From: JBHHYU01 sp046757725
GTDB lineage: Bacteria > Desulfobacterota > Binatia > UBA9968
Assembly (NCBI GenBank): GCA_046757725.1
Contig: JBHHYU010000017.1
Span: 1 to 38,957, forward strand
Direction: 5' to 3'
Length of the DNA: 38,957 nt
Positions 17,484 to 26,627 of the stretch are shown in pieces. The notes under the pieces are model-generated. The model did not search any database. It was not told the origin of the DNA and saw only the letters and a program-made list of their open reading frames with translations. The stretch's first letter is position 1. Each line of letters starts with the position of its first letter. The translations under genes and the position numbers were made by a program.

Positions 17484-18515
17484 TTAGCGAGTCAAGCCGA
17501 AGGTCTTACGGTAAAGATCAGCGATCTTAGACATCCCCATGAGACCTTCATGGTCAAAAGTTATCTTCTTGAAACCCTTGAAAAGTCTCGGAGGGTCAGG
17601 GTCCATGTCAGTTCTTGACGGGATTCGGTGGAAATCACGCAGCTTTAATTGTGCTTCCTTCGAGAACAAGAAATTGATGAAGAGCTTGGCTGCGTTCGGA
17701 TGGGGGGCCTGTTTTGCCAGCAATATGGAGATTGGGCTTACGACCACCGGCTCCAACGGAACCCAGTCGATGGGTGCTCCCTGGCTGGCATAACCTTGCG
17801 CGTGGGGACCATACCCTATAGTGACGGGAAATTCTCCGGCCATTACAAGCTGGATACGCCCCCTGGCCCCGCGTTGGAAGACCTGTTCCTGATGGGCGAG
17901 TTTACGAAAATAGGCCAGCCCCTTTTCTCTTCCCCAATAATTAAGCAGTGCCCCAAACCAGAGGAAATTTTCTGTGTCGTTTAGGATTTTTCTTCCTTTC
18001 CACTGTGGCTTGAGAAGATCCGTATAGTTTCGAGGTATATTTTTAGGTTTAACGAGTTCCGTGTTGTAAGCGAGAATAAAGGTCAGTTGATAGAGTGAGG
18101 TCCAGTAGCCATCCTTGTCTTTTAAACCGCTGGCAACAAACTTACGCTCTGGGGCTTTATATCTGGTAATGATACCTCTTTTCTTAAAAACAGGGATTCC
18201 ACCTCTGCTGTCCGCCCCTAGAATGACATCGACGGTGTGTACTTTACCGGAGAATTCAGCGAGAATTCTATTGACCAGTGCCCCTCCACCGCTTCGAACG
18301 ATCTCTACTTTAGCAAAAGGGTAATGTTTTTGAAAAAGGCCCGCCAACTTACTACTCTCAGGGACTGAAAGGGTGGTGTACCAGATAACCTTGCCTTCTC
18401 TCTTGGCCTGTTTAACGAGCTCAGCCGAGTGCTCCCCTGCGCTCACCAGTGGGACAAGGCCATATAACACTAGCCATGGCAGACCAAATAGTTTTACAAA
18501 CGGTTTCATATTCAC
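17484..18515 (-). CDS. periplasmic solute-binding protein (iron-type ABC, AfuA-like)
   Basis: Protein of 343 residues. The first 26 residues form a signal peptide (basic start, hydrophobic core, SAGE cleavage region). The mature part opens LVKQAKREGKVIWYTTLSVPESSKLAGLFQKHYPF, the start of family 1/6 extracellular binding proteins of ferric or small-molecule ABC importers. Typical later blocks are LAYNTELV, LLKPQWKGRKIL and LAKQAPHPNAAKLFINFLFSKEAQ. No permease or ATPase gene is nearby, so it is an orphan receptor. It lies 235 bp downstream of a UbiD gene on the same strand. GGAGGTGAAT precedes the ATG. Confidence 0.92.
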   Translation of the reverse strand: MNMKPFVKLFGLPWLVLYGLVPLVSAGEHSAELVKQAKREGKVIWYTTLSVPESSKLAGLFQKHYPFAKVEIVRSGGGALVNRILAEFSGKVHTVDVILGADSRGGIPVFKKRGIITRYKAPERKFVASGLKDKDGYWTSLYQLTFILAYNTELVKPKNIPRNYTDLLKPQWKGRKILNDTENFLWFGALLNYWGREKGLAYFRKLAHQEQVFQRGARGRIQLVMAGEFPVTIGYGPHAQGYASQGAPIDWVPLEPVVVSPISILLAKQAPHPNAAKLFINFLFSKEAQLKLRDFHRIPSRTDMDPDPPRLFKGFKKITFDHEGLMGMSKIADLYRKTFGLTR

Positions 18516-18750
18516 CTCCTGAGAAAACTTGATGATCCAGGCCCGCGCATTCTGTTTCCTCGGGAACCTGGACAGTAGCTATACCGTCTCAAAGGACGAG
18601 ATCTAGGGCGCCATGATCGTATTGGATATCCTTAACCGACTCTTTTTAGATTACTCCCGAACCTGTGGGTTTTCTTTTCCCAAAAATCATCACTAAGGAT
18701 CTCAGAAGGATCAAAGGGCACACAGTTTTTTCTTGGCTCTCTCCTTTGTC

Positions 18751-20181
18751 CTAAGAGATCCGGTGAAGTCCATACTCCTGCCAGCGTCTTTCAACTTCCA
18801 AAATATGCTCCTTCGGTGGAAACGCGACTGCGGGGAAATCGTGTTTCTTTGTGGCGTCAATACCGATCTTCGAGCCCAGAGCCCGGCGCTCGTCGGATAC
18901 GGGACCCTCCACTGGAACGGACGGGTCTAGAGGGACACTCAGGGTTCCCGGGGCAATCAAGATATCCCGAGCCGGTTGTACGCGAAAACTCATTGCCCAA
19001 TCGACGGCAAACGGATCCCGGACATCTATATCATCATCCACCACGACCGTAAATTTGCCGAATCGCGGTAGTGCCGCCCAGGCTCCCCAGATGGCCTGTT
19101 TGGGCTGGCCATCGTGCTCTTTTTTCATTGATATTACGAGATAGGCAGTGCTACCGCCGGCCGTCTTCAGGTGCAGGTCTGAAATGGGGAGACCTAGGTC
19201 GTGCTTGAGCTTTTTATAGATTGGAACCCCAAAACCGAAGCCACGGATACAACTGCTCTCACTAGGGGGCATCTGGCTCACGAAGGCCTGAAATATGGGA
19301 TCTCGCCGAGTGGTCATGCATTTGGCCTCGATTACAAAGGAAGAACCTCCCCGACTCATATACCCCGCATACTCGCCGAAAGGACCTTCCTCTTCCCGGA
19401 CGCCTGGTGGGATTTCTCCTTCGAGAATGATTTCGGCCGTCGCGGGGACCTCCAGATCGCTGGTTTTACATTTCACGACCTCGACAGCTTTCCCCCGTAG
19501 CCCGCCGGCTACTGCCAGCTCGTCGAGGCCAAAGGCAACTTTGGAAACTGACGTCAAGCCGATCACTGGATCCGCCCCAAGAACCACAGCCACAGGAGTT
19601 GGCAGGTTTTGCCTTTCGTACTTTTCGATGATGCGTCTCAAGTCTTGGAGGTTGTTGCCGAAGTAGATGCCGGTCTTGTGTTTTCCCTTGAGCTGTAGAC
19701 GGTATGTACCAACATTTCTTTTGCCGGTCTCGGGGTCCCGGCTGATGACGTACGGAGAGGTAAAGTATGGAGAGGGATCATGAGGAACCGTCCAGGTGGG
19801 GACGGGTAGTCGGTAAAGATCGACAGAGTCTCCGATAAAAACCTCCTCCTGGCAAGGGCCGCTTTCCTTAAGGATGGGTGGAATAGGCTCTGTCTGGGCC
19901 TTGCTCCACCGCCTGAAAATCTCCTCGAAGTTGAGACTTGTCTCCAAAGCAATGGCGTAGACTTGACGCGAGGCTCCGAGAACGCCGGTTACGACTGGAA
20001 TGGAATACCCTTTCACATTCTCAAACAGAAGCGCCGGTCTTAGCTCGTCCGGGATTTTCCGGAACACGAGTTTGGAAACCGCAGAAATTTCCCAGTCTTT
20101 GTCTACTTCTTTGGAGATGCGGAAGAGTTTCCCTTGCTTTTCCAAGGCCGCAACATACTCTCTTAGATCATTGTATGGCAT
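18751..20181 (-). CDS. UbiD-family decarboxylase (copy 1)
   Basis: Protein of 476 residues of the UbiD family, which uses prenylated FMN made by UbiX for reversible decarboxylation of aromatic and unsaturated acids. It begins PYNDLREYVAALEKQGKLFRI, the usual N-terminal helix, and carries VGTYRLQLKGKHKTGIYF and the active-site block EGPFGEYAGYMSRG with the conserved Glu pair. GRFTVVVDDDIDVRDPFAVDWAMS is the conserved dimer region. ATG 20181 is chosen over an ATG eight codons earlier because GGAGA sits seven bases in front and the length then equals copy 2. No ubiX gene is in the window. It probably shares a transcript with the solute-binding protein downstream. Confidence 0.93.
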   Translation of the reverse strand: MPYNDLREYVAALEKQGKLFRISKEVDKDWEISAVSKLVFRKIPDELRPALLFENVKGYSIPVVTGVLGASRQVYAIALETSLNFEEIFRRWSKAQTEPIPPILKESGPCQEEVFIGDSVDLYRLPVPTWTVPHDPSPYFTSPYVISRDPETGKRNVGTYRLQLKGKHKTGIYFGNNLQDLRRIIEKYERQNLPTPVAVVLGADPVIGLTSVSKVAFGLDELAVAGGLRGKAVEVVKCKTSDLEVPATAEIILEGEIPPGVREEEGPFGEYAGYMSRGGSSFVIEAKCMTTRRDPIFQAFVSQMPPSESSCIRGFGFGVPIYKKLKHDLGLPISDLHLKTAGGSTAYLVISMKKEHDGQPKQAIWGAWAALPRFGKFTVVVDDDIDVRDPFAVDWAMSFRVQPARDILIAPGTLSVPLDPSVPVEGPVSDERRALGSKIGIDATKKHDFPAVAFPPKEHILEVERRWQEYGLHRIS

Positions 20182-21219
20182 ATGCGTGTCTCCATCGTTT
20201 TCCAACTTCAGAGAAGCACTTGTGTGAAGCCCTCTTTCTCAGATGCATCAGAGATATTCTCCCGGTCCGGCTCTAGGGGCTTTCACCGAGCTGCATGGGT
20301 CATGCATCGGCAAACGGCAGCAAAGAAAAACCCTTTGTCTTTAGGCGTGGGCGCCGAAAATTCATAATCTTTCCTAAGGATACCCGTCGCCTCTCTTCGA
20401 AAGCCCGAAGTGGCCACTGGTGAAGGTTGACTAATACCGGATCAATGTTTGGAATGAGAAATATCCGATAGCGGGCTGTTGTGTCAACCCGACCTAGACT
20501 CTCCGTTAAAAAGTGCGATTCCTCAGGAGAAACCCTTCCAGCCTGAGTCAATAGGTCTGTGCCTCGACGGCCACCCTCCCGTCCCCTTCGGGTGAGCTCT
20601 CCGATGACCTGGGCCTGCCTCCAACCTCCACGTCCCTACGCCTCATGCCTCCATGCTTTCCCCCTCGAAACCGGATGCATGGGTGCACGGCGCAAGGGGC
20701 GCGTTACTAAGTGGGAGCCCATTTCGTGACTCATGTTCGACACCGAGCACGAGCGGCGAGCACGATCACGGTTTGACGTCTCCCTCTCTTCGGAGCAGGC
20801 CCCGTGCACCGTGGTCACGGGTGAAGCCATTTCCTATGTTTGAGAGAAAATGGAGGTAAGGTATCTCATTTATAAGAAAATATCCCCTCTATTCATATCA
20901 GTTAAGTAATTCGATTCCATTGTATTGTCTGTCCCTCTATGCGCATACAAACAGGCGACAAAAAGGCTTCCCTTTTGCTGGGCTACCCTTTTTGCCAAAC
21001 TATCGATTTGACACCTGTTGGTGTTGATAAGCACGATCTCTCACGGAGATTGATGGCATAGTAATTGCTGCTTCACCGCTTCAATGAGTCTCAAGCCGAG
21101 TATCTTGAGAACTTCGGATCGTGGAAAAATAAGGTGAGTGCCGATGTGAAAGTCGGTGACAACTTCAAGCTTTATCATAACCGGCGACAAGGTGGACTAT
21201 TTAGGTTTTAGAGGCTGGT
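20182..21219. other. long non-coding gap (1.04 kb) between divergent UbiD genes
   Basis: This gap holds the second copy of the dispersed repeat (20503-20603) and a 9 bp inverted repeat, GGTGCACGG at 20682-20690 and CCGTGCACC at 20802-20810, in a GC-richer tract (about 20560-20840) unlike the AT-richer flanks. This may be a decayed mobile element or a structured RNA. From about 20850 to 21219 the sequence is AT-rich, with ACACC-TGTTG-GGTGT near 21010, a possible operator. No coding frame with a ribosome site was found. Confidence 0.5.
20503..20603 (+). repeat. dispersed repeat, copy 2 of 2
   Basis: This copy matches 11601-11699 in the same orientation, sharing CCTCAGGAGAAA, GCCTGAGTCAATA and CTGTGCCTCGACGGCCACCCT. 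The left flank also keeps weak similarity (GTCAA...GAC...CTCT), so the true repeat may start about 25 bp earlier. It is non-coding and unidentified. Confidence 0.75.
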
Positions 21220-22650
21220 GTGGCTTATCAGGATATCAGGGAATGGCTTAATGAAATAGAGAGATTCGGAGAACTTCGGCGGGTCGATGGTGCTGACTGG
21301 AACCTGGAAGTTGGAGCCATCGCCGACATGGCCCGCAAAGATTTGCAGATACCTCCCTGTATTCTCTTCGATTCCATCAAGGGATATCCCAAGGGGTATC
21401 GGTTAGCGGTGGGTCTTCTCAATTCTATCAAGCGCGTTGCGCTTGCCACGGGGATGCCTGTAAATCTTCCAACCATGGAATTGGTAAGCCTATGGCGCCA
21501 AAAGCTCAAAGTCTTGAAGCCGATCCCACCTGAGGAAGTTAGCGATGGACCTCTATTGGAGAACGTGTGGGAGGGAAAGGATATCGATGTACTGCGTTTC
21601 CCTGTGCCTCGCTACAACGTTGGAGACGGCGGCAGATATTTAGGAACGGGACACGTCTGTATAACCCGAGATCCAGATGACGGTTGGGTGAATGTCGGAA
21701 CTTACCGGGTAATGGTGCACGACAGCAAGAGCCTCGGGATCTATATGTCACCCGGGCGCCATAGCCGCATCCAGATGGAGAAATCCTTCGCGAAGGGCCG
21801 CCCTTTTCCTGTAGCCGTCGCACTTGGAAGTGATCCTCTTCTTTTTATGGCCTCGGCCTTCGAAGTCCCCTACAGACTTTCGGAATATGATTTTGCGGGC
21901 GGGCTCAGGGGGGAGCCGTTAAAGATCATGCGTCTGGAGGAATCAGGGCTTCCCGTACCCGCGACAGCAGAGATCGTTATCGAAGGGGAATGTCATCCAT
22001 CGGATCGGAGATCGGAGGGGCCTCTGGGGGAGTGGACAGGATACTATGCAAGTGGCGTGCGGGATGAGCCGGTGATCCGCATCCGTCGGGTCTATTTTCG
22101 TAATGATCCGATCATAACTGGGGCTCCACCTAGCAGGCCACCGACGGAGGCTATTTTCTATAAGTGCTTTTGGCGCTCAGCGATGATTTGGGACGAGCTG
22201 GACCGCGCTGGCGTGCCCGATGTAGTTGGGGTCTGGTGCCTTCCCGAGGGCAATACCCGACTCTTGACTGTAGTGGCAATTCGACAGAGATATGCCGGTC
22301 ATGCCCGCCAGGTAGGGGTTATAGCTTCACAGTGTCACGCGGGGGCGTACCTTGGTCGCTTTACGCTGGTGGTGGATGAGGATATCGATCCCACGGACAT
22401 GAAAGATATCCTCTGGGCGCTGACCACTCGGTGTGATCCTGCCGACGACATCGAGATCCTAAGGCGTTGTTGGAGCAGCTCTTTGGACCCGATTATCCCG
22501 AAAGGGAGAAAGGGATTCAACTCGCGGGCTATTATTGATGCGTGTCGGCCCTATGAGTGGATGAAAGATTTCCCTCCTTCGGTAAAGGTCCCTGACGACC
22601 TGGCCCGTTCTGTGAGGGCAAAATGGGGCAAGGTTTTTTCGACAGTGTGA
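21220..22650 (+). CDS. UbiD-family decarboxylase (copy 2)
   Basis: Protein of 476 residues, closely paralogous to copy 3 at 35048-36541. It begins MAYQDIREWLNEIERFGELRRVDGADWNLEVGAI, and prenyl-FMN site blocks are DDGWVNVGTYRVMVHDSKSLGIY and the catalytic SEGPLGEWTGYYASG. The C-terminal DPIIPKGRKGFNSRAIIDACRP is shared almost word for word with copy 3. The start is GTG with only a weak GAGG upstream. Two tandem cupin genes follow, suggesting decarboxylation coupled to further oxidation or modification of a hydroxyaromatic acid; that link is inference. Confidence 0.93.
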   Translation: MAYQDIREWLNEIERFGELRRVDGADWNLEVGAIADMARKDLQIPPCILFDSIKGYPKGYRLAVGLLNSIKRVALATGMPVNLPTMELVSLWRQKLKVLKPIPPEEVSDGPLLENVWEGKDIDVLRFPVPRYNVGDGGRYLGTGHVCITRDPDDGWVNVGTYRVMVHDSKSLGIYMSPGRHSRIQMEKSFAKGRPFPVAVALGSDPLLFMASAFEVPYRLSEYDFAGGLRGEPLKIMRLEESGLPVPATAEIVIEGECHPSDRRSEGPLGEWTGYYASGVRDEPVIRIRRVYFRNDPIITGAPPSRPPTEAIFYKCFWRSAMIWDELDRAGVPDVVGVWCLPEGNTRLLTVVAIRQRYAGHARQVGVIASQCHAGAYLGRFTLVVDEDIDPTDMKDILWALTTRCDPADDIEILRRCWSSSLDPIIPKGRKGFNSRAIIDACRPYEWMKDFPPSVKVPDDLARSVRAKWGKVFSTV

Positions 22651-22791
22651 CAGCTAACTCCCGGAGCGGTGCCTGAAGCCATAGAAGAATTGAGGACAAG
22701 GCCTTGGGGGGGCTTTGGTCATTTGCCGGAGTTATTTAAGATCGGCTGTCAAAACAAGGCAAGCGACTGTCTGATTTTTTGGAGGGACCTT

Positions 22792-23310
22792 ATGGCGAAT
22801 AAAGGTAGTGCCGGCAAGTTCGAGAACGCATACGAGGCGGCCATCTGGGCCCAGGAGAGGCTCCTGGCTCGGGGCCGGGGCGGAAAAATTCTTGTTAAAG
22901 ATGAGGAGCGACCCTGGGAAAACACCCGTCAGGGGAGGATCCGCTATTTTCTCCATCCTGATATGTATCCGGATACGGCCTTACAGGAATGGAGGGTCTT
23001 CTCGCAGGAAATCCGGAGCCAGTCAGGCAAACACCGCCATCAGGGAGGTGTGTCTATCTATATCTTGGAAGGAAAGGGCTACACCATTGCTGACGGTAAG
23101 CGGTTTGACTGGGTAAAAGGAGATCTCCTCACGCTCCCGGTCAAGCCGGGCGGCGTGGAACACCAGCATTTCAATACCAGCCCGGACGGTTCAAGCCGCT
23201 GGATCGCTTTTGTCTATCTTCCATTGGGGAATCATGTCGGATTGCATCTTCAGCAGGTGGAGGTTTCCCCGGAGTACTCGAAGCAAGGAGGTGGGAGCCA
23301 TGCCTCGTAA
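22792..23310 (+). CDS. single-domain cupin, gentisate-dioxygenase-like, metal site intact
   Basis: Protein of 172 residues with one cupin domain. The first cupin motif reads SGKHRHQGGVSIYILEGKGYTIADG and the second GGVEHQHFN. This three-His arrangement (HRH plus the His four residues before Asn) without the usual Glu is that of gentisate 1,2-dioxygenase, which cleaves hydroxylated aromatic acids using Fe(II). Real gentisate dioxygenases are bicupins of about 350 residues; this gene plus the next add up to that length. ATG 22792 is chosen for its GGAGGG five bases upstream. It overlaps the next cupin by 11 bp. Confidence 0.87.
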   Translation: MANKGSAGKFENAYEAAIWAQERLLARGRGGKILVKDEERPWENTRQGRIRYFLHPDMYPDTALQEWRVFSQEIRSQSGKHRHQGGVSIYILEGKGYTIADGKRFDWVKGDLLTLPVKPGGVEHQHFNTSPDGSSRWIAFVYLPLGNHVGLHLQQVEVSPEYSKQGGGSHAS

Positions 23311-23821
23311 CCACGTCGGGGGACAAACTCAAACCAGGTATGATGAGCTCATTCAGCTCAGAGACGGGGAGCGCAAGCGAATTTCCCATTCTACGGTTTG
23401 TGTCAAAGGGGGAGAGTTGCCGTTGGAGGTGAATCCCCAGGGTTTGATGAAATGGTATATGCACCCGAACATTCAAACAACAACTCACAAGTTCCTGATC
23501 TTTTATACGCAGGAAATTCCTCCCGGAAGTTGTAGCGGAAAGCAAAAGTGTCAGGGTGGCATTGTCTTCGTCATTGTGGAGGGTGAAGGATATACCCTCC
23601 TGGACGGCACACGTTACGATTGGAAGCAGGGGGATCTCTTTCAGGTCCCCATCAGAGATAAAGGCGTGGCCTACCAGCACTTCAATGCCAGCTCCGATAG
23701 GCCCGCTTTACTCATCGGTGCGGAGCCAAACCTGGTAGCAAGTGCAGGTGTCGATCGAGGAAGCGGGTTCGAGCAAATCAAGCCCTGTCCCGAGTATGAC
23801 GCAACCGGGGACGGAATTTGA
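23300..23821 (+). CDS. tandem cupin paralogue lacking metal ligands
   Basis: Protein of 173 residues, clearly paralogous to the preceding cupin: SGKQKCQGGIVFVIVEGEGYTLLDG aligns with its first motif and KGVAYQHFN with its second. The three metal-binding His of the partner are replaced by Gln, Cys and Tyr, so ordinary iron binding is not expected. The 11 bp overlap and AAGGAGG before the ATG point to coupled synthesis, so it may be the structural half of a heteromer, as in bicupin dioxygenases where only one domain binds iron. This is inference from motifs. Confidence 0.86.
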   Translation: MPRNHVGGQTQTRYDELIQLRDGERKRISHSTVCVKGGELPLEVNPQGLMKWYMHPNIQTTTHKFLIFYTQEIPPGSCSGKQKCQGGIVFVIVEGEGYTLLDGTRYDWKQGDLFQVPIRDKGVAYQHFNASSDRPALLIGAEPNLVASAGVDRGSGFEQIKPCPEYDATGDGI

Positions 23822-24041
23822 AATCTCTGCGTTGCAGAAGTTTGCCTTGGGAGGCCCAGCGGTAGAAGAGATCAAATAGCGATACCGCTGATTACCTTAA
23901 AGACACCAACGGAGGCGTAAGCCTCGGGGGTGGCATCCAGGAAGTCCCGGAGGTCTCCACGGACAAAAACCAGATTATGAATCGGCCGAGCGTATAACGA
24001 TTCTTATTCTATAACCATCGGATACGGTCATGGAGTTTCCG

Positions 24042-25124
24042 TCAGGGTATTCCAAGGACCTTATGATAAAGTTTCGTGTAACGTTCTAGATTCGGGCCTA
24101 TCACTTCCGGCTTCACCGGTACGGTCGTCGGTTTTGCTAGTATCTTCCATTTCTGTTTCTGCCCTTTTCTCACCGGACTGCGGCCGTTGACCATGCCGAC
24201 AAAATGCTGTCCCACCGTGGAAAGCGCCCAGTCGATAAAAAGGGCGGCAGCATGAGGGTGCGGAGATCTCTTGGCGAGGAGGAGCATCTTGGGAATGGAG
24301 ATCACGGGATTCAGAAAGACAAGACCAATAGAAGCCCCTTGTGCAATCGCCATCAGGGGCCTGTGGGAATATAGCCAAGGAGCCACCGCAGATTCTCCAG
24401 CGATCAGAAGCTGACTCTGGAGAGTGTGCCCTCTTCGAAACGTGATCTCTTGCTTCGCCAGTTTACGGAAGTACTTGAGCCCTTTCTCTTCCCCCCAGGT
24501 TTGTAACATAGTCCCGAAAAGATCAGCATCCTCTGTGTCAAGAGACATTTTACCTTTCCAGCGTGGCTGGAGGAGGTCATCGTAGCTTTTCGGTGCTTCG
24601 CTCTCCTTGACGTAGCCTTTATTGAAGCCAAGGCCTACCACCAAATATTGATAGGCATGCCATAGGCTTTTCGGATCGTTGAACTCGGGGCGAATGGCCG
24701 GAGCTTCAACCGATTGATAGGGATCCACAAAGCCCTCCAATATCAAGGCGTATGCCGAACTCGCATCGTTCTCAATAATGTCGACCTCATGCTTGCCGGC
24801 CCTGGCTTCGTTTACCACCTTATTGTGGACATTCACACTCCCAGAGCGGTAATGGCCAATGGTGAGATAGGGGTGGGCCTTGCGAAAAGCCTCAAGGAAA
24901 GGGCCGGAAGCATCCCTGTTGGAGCTGCCGTAAAAGACCAGACGGCCTTCCTTCTTGGCTCCTTCAATAAGCCGAGAGGTTCTCTCTTTCCCCTTCAGTC
25001 CTTGGACGGGTTTTAGGATTTCTCCTGCCGTCTCAGCCTGTGCAATAGAGAAGATGCTGAGCCATGCAAGGCCAGCAAAGACCGAATAGAGAAATGAGAT
25101 CCGAAAGAATCGTCTCATCTTCAT
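24042..25124 (-). CDS. periplasmic solute-binding protein (iron-type ABC)
   Basis: Protein of 360 residues with a long signal peptide (basic MKMRRFFR, hydrophobic core, AQAE cleavage). The mature part carries LIEGAKKEGRLVFYGSSNRDASGPFLEAFRKAHP, then YDDLLQPRWKGKM, WGEEKGLKYFRKLAKQEI and LAKRSPHPHAAALFIDWALS, the same plan as the binding protein at 17484-18515. No permease or ATPase is nearby. It is the last gene of the long minus-strand cluster, 183 bp after the PaaK-like gene, and could report or import the pathway substrate. GGAGGGT lies before the ATG. Confidence 0.92.
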   Translation of the reverse strand: MKMRRFFRISFLYSVFAGLAWLSIFSIAQAETAGEILKPVQGLKGKERTSRLIEGAKKEGRLVFYGSSNRDASGPFLEAFRKAHPYLTIGHYRSGSVNVHNKVVNEARAGKHEVDIIENDASSAYALILEGFVDPYQSVEAPAIRPEFNDPKSLWHAYQYLVVGLGFNKGYVKESEAPKSYDDLLQPRWKGKMSLDTEDADLFGTMLQTWGEEKGLKYFRKLAKQEITFRRGHTLQSQLLIAGESAVAPWLYSHRPLMAIAQGASIGLVFLNPVISIPKMLLLAKRSPHPHAAALFIDWALSTVGQHFVGMVNGRSPVRKGQKQKWKILAKPTTVPVKPEVIGPNLERYTKLYHKVLGIP

Positions 25125-25307
25125 TTTTACCCTCCTTAACCCTCAGGATGAGAAAATGATAGCCCTCTAGTTTTTTCTGCGGTTGTAACATGCTGTATGG
25201 AGAACTGATTGGCCAAGCCTTCCAGGCTCATTCGTCAATACCCCGCGCAGCTAATTCAGTGGGCGCGTCTGCCTCCTCTAACGGTAACAGGATCTTTTTG
25301 TACTTGT

Positions 25308-26603
25308 TCATGAGTGACTCAGTGTCCCTTCGCCCTTCGATCGATGCCTGAAGAATCTTTTGGCCTTCAGTTCAAAACGGGGCAGTGTTCCGGGAGAGGC
25401 CCCCTTCACCTGAGCTCGTAAGTTCAGCCGCTGTCGAATACGATCCTGCACCTTAATTTCCAGCTCCCCGACCTCACCTGCCCCAGCCTTCGCCTCGATG
25501 ATGATCTTCATTTCTGAAAGGCCATGAGTCTCATAGACCTCGATGCGGAACTCTTCGATCTCGGAAAACTCCCTGAGAATTCCCTCGACTGCGCTCGGAT
25601 AGACGTTGACGCCGCGAACCACAACCATGTCATCGACCCGACCCAGAATGCCTCCTTCCAGAAATACGAAAGGACGGCCGCAAGGGCAGGGCGCATACGT
25701 CGGCTGTGCCAGATCCCCAGTTTTGTAACGGATGACCGGGCTCCCTAATCGCCCGAGGTTGGTGATGACGAGCTCCCCCTTTTCTCCCTCGGCCACGTCT
25801 TTTCCCGTCTCGGGGTCGATGATCTCGGCCAGGAACTCCTTCTCGTTGATGTGAATGCCGCAACGACGAGACCCACACTCGAAGCCATAGGCCCCTACCT
25901 CCGTGGCACCGGCATGGTCGAAACACTTCGCCCCCCACAAAGATTCCAGATGCTGCCTCGTACTGGGTATACTCGCACCGGGTTCCCCAGAGAGAACCAT
26001 AAGCCTCACTTTGGAGGCACGAAGATCGATCCCTGTTGCAGTAGCCTCGGTGGCCATGTGGAGGGCATACGTGGGAGTGCAGATGACGACCGTCGCTTCT
26101 AAGCTGAGAATGTTCGCGAGTCTCTGCTGGGTAGACTGCCCACCACCTGAAATGGCTAAAGCACCGAGTAGGCGGATTCCTTCCCAAGCAGTCCAGAAAC
26201 CGATGAACGGTCCGAAGGAGAACGCGACAAATATTCGGTCTTCCGGTACTGCCCCGGCAGATTCAAGGACGGTCCGCCAGGATTCAGCCCACCAGTGCCA
26301 CGAATCTTCCGTGTCGAGCCAATACAGGGGATTTCCAGTGGTCCCGGAAGTCTGATGGATCCGGATGTAGCGTCCCAAGGGATAGGTCAGATCAGTACCA
26401 TAGGGCGAGTTGTCCATCTGATCCTGGACTAACTCCGTTTTGCGTGTAAAGGGGAAAGCCCGGAAGTCGCTGAGGGATCCGACCCTCGTAAGACCATGAT
26501 TCTGCAATTTCTTCCGGTAAAACTGATTGCCCGAAAAGATTGCCTGAAGCATGTGGTTCAACTTCTCGACCTGATAGTCCTGGATCTCCTTTCGACCTGT
26601 CAT
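25308..26603 (-). CDS. phenylacetate-CoA ligase-like enzyme (PaaK family)
   Basis: Protein of 431 residues, the length of PaaK-type AMP-forming CoA ligases. It opens with YQVEKLNHMLQAIFSGNQFYRKKL; the ATP loop HQTSGTTGNPLYW is near 105-117. Later blocks are FDHAGATEVGAYGFEC, ELVITNLGRLGSPVIRYKTGDLA, the Cys pair CPCG of this branch, LGRVDDMVVVRGVNVYPSAVE and a C-terminal ACT-like domain. It should activate an aryl or other carboxylic acid as its CoA ester. It lies 24 bp after the M24 gene and has only a weak ribosome site, which suggests coupling. Confidence 0.94.
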   Translation of the reverse strand: MTGRKEIQDYQVEKLNHMLQAIFSGNQFYRKKLQNHGLTRVGSLSDFRAFPFTRKTELVQDQMDNSPYGTDLTYPLGRYIRIHQTSGTTGNPLYWLDTEDSWHWWAESWRTVLESAGAVPEDRIFVAFSFGPFIGFWTAWEGIRLLGALAISGGGQSTQQRLANILSLEATVVICTPTYALHMATEATATGIDLRASKVRLMVLSGEPGASIPSTRQHLESLWGAKCFDHAGATEVGAYGFECGSRRCGIHINEKEFLAEIIDPETGKDVAEGEKGELVITNLGRLGSPVIRYKTGDLAQPTYAPCPCGRPFVFLEGGILGRVDDMVVVRGVNVYPSAVEGILREFSEIEEFRIEVYETHGLSEMKIIIEAKAGAGEVGELEIKVQDRIRQRLNLRAQVKGASPGTLPRFELKAKRFFRHRSKGEGTLSHS

Positions 26604-26627
26604 TGTCTGCCGTATTGAAAAAAATTC

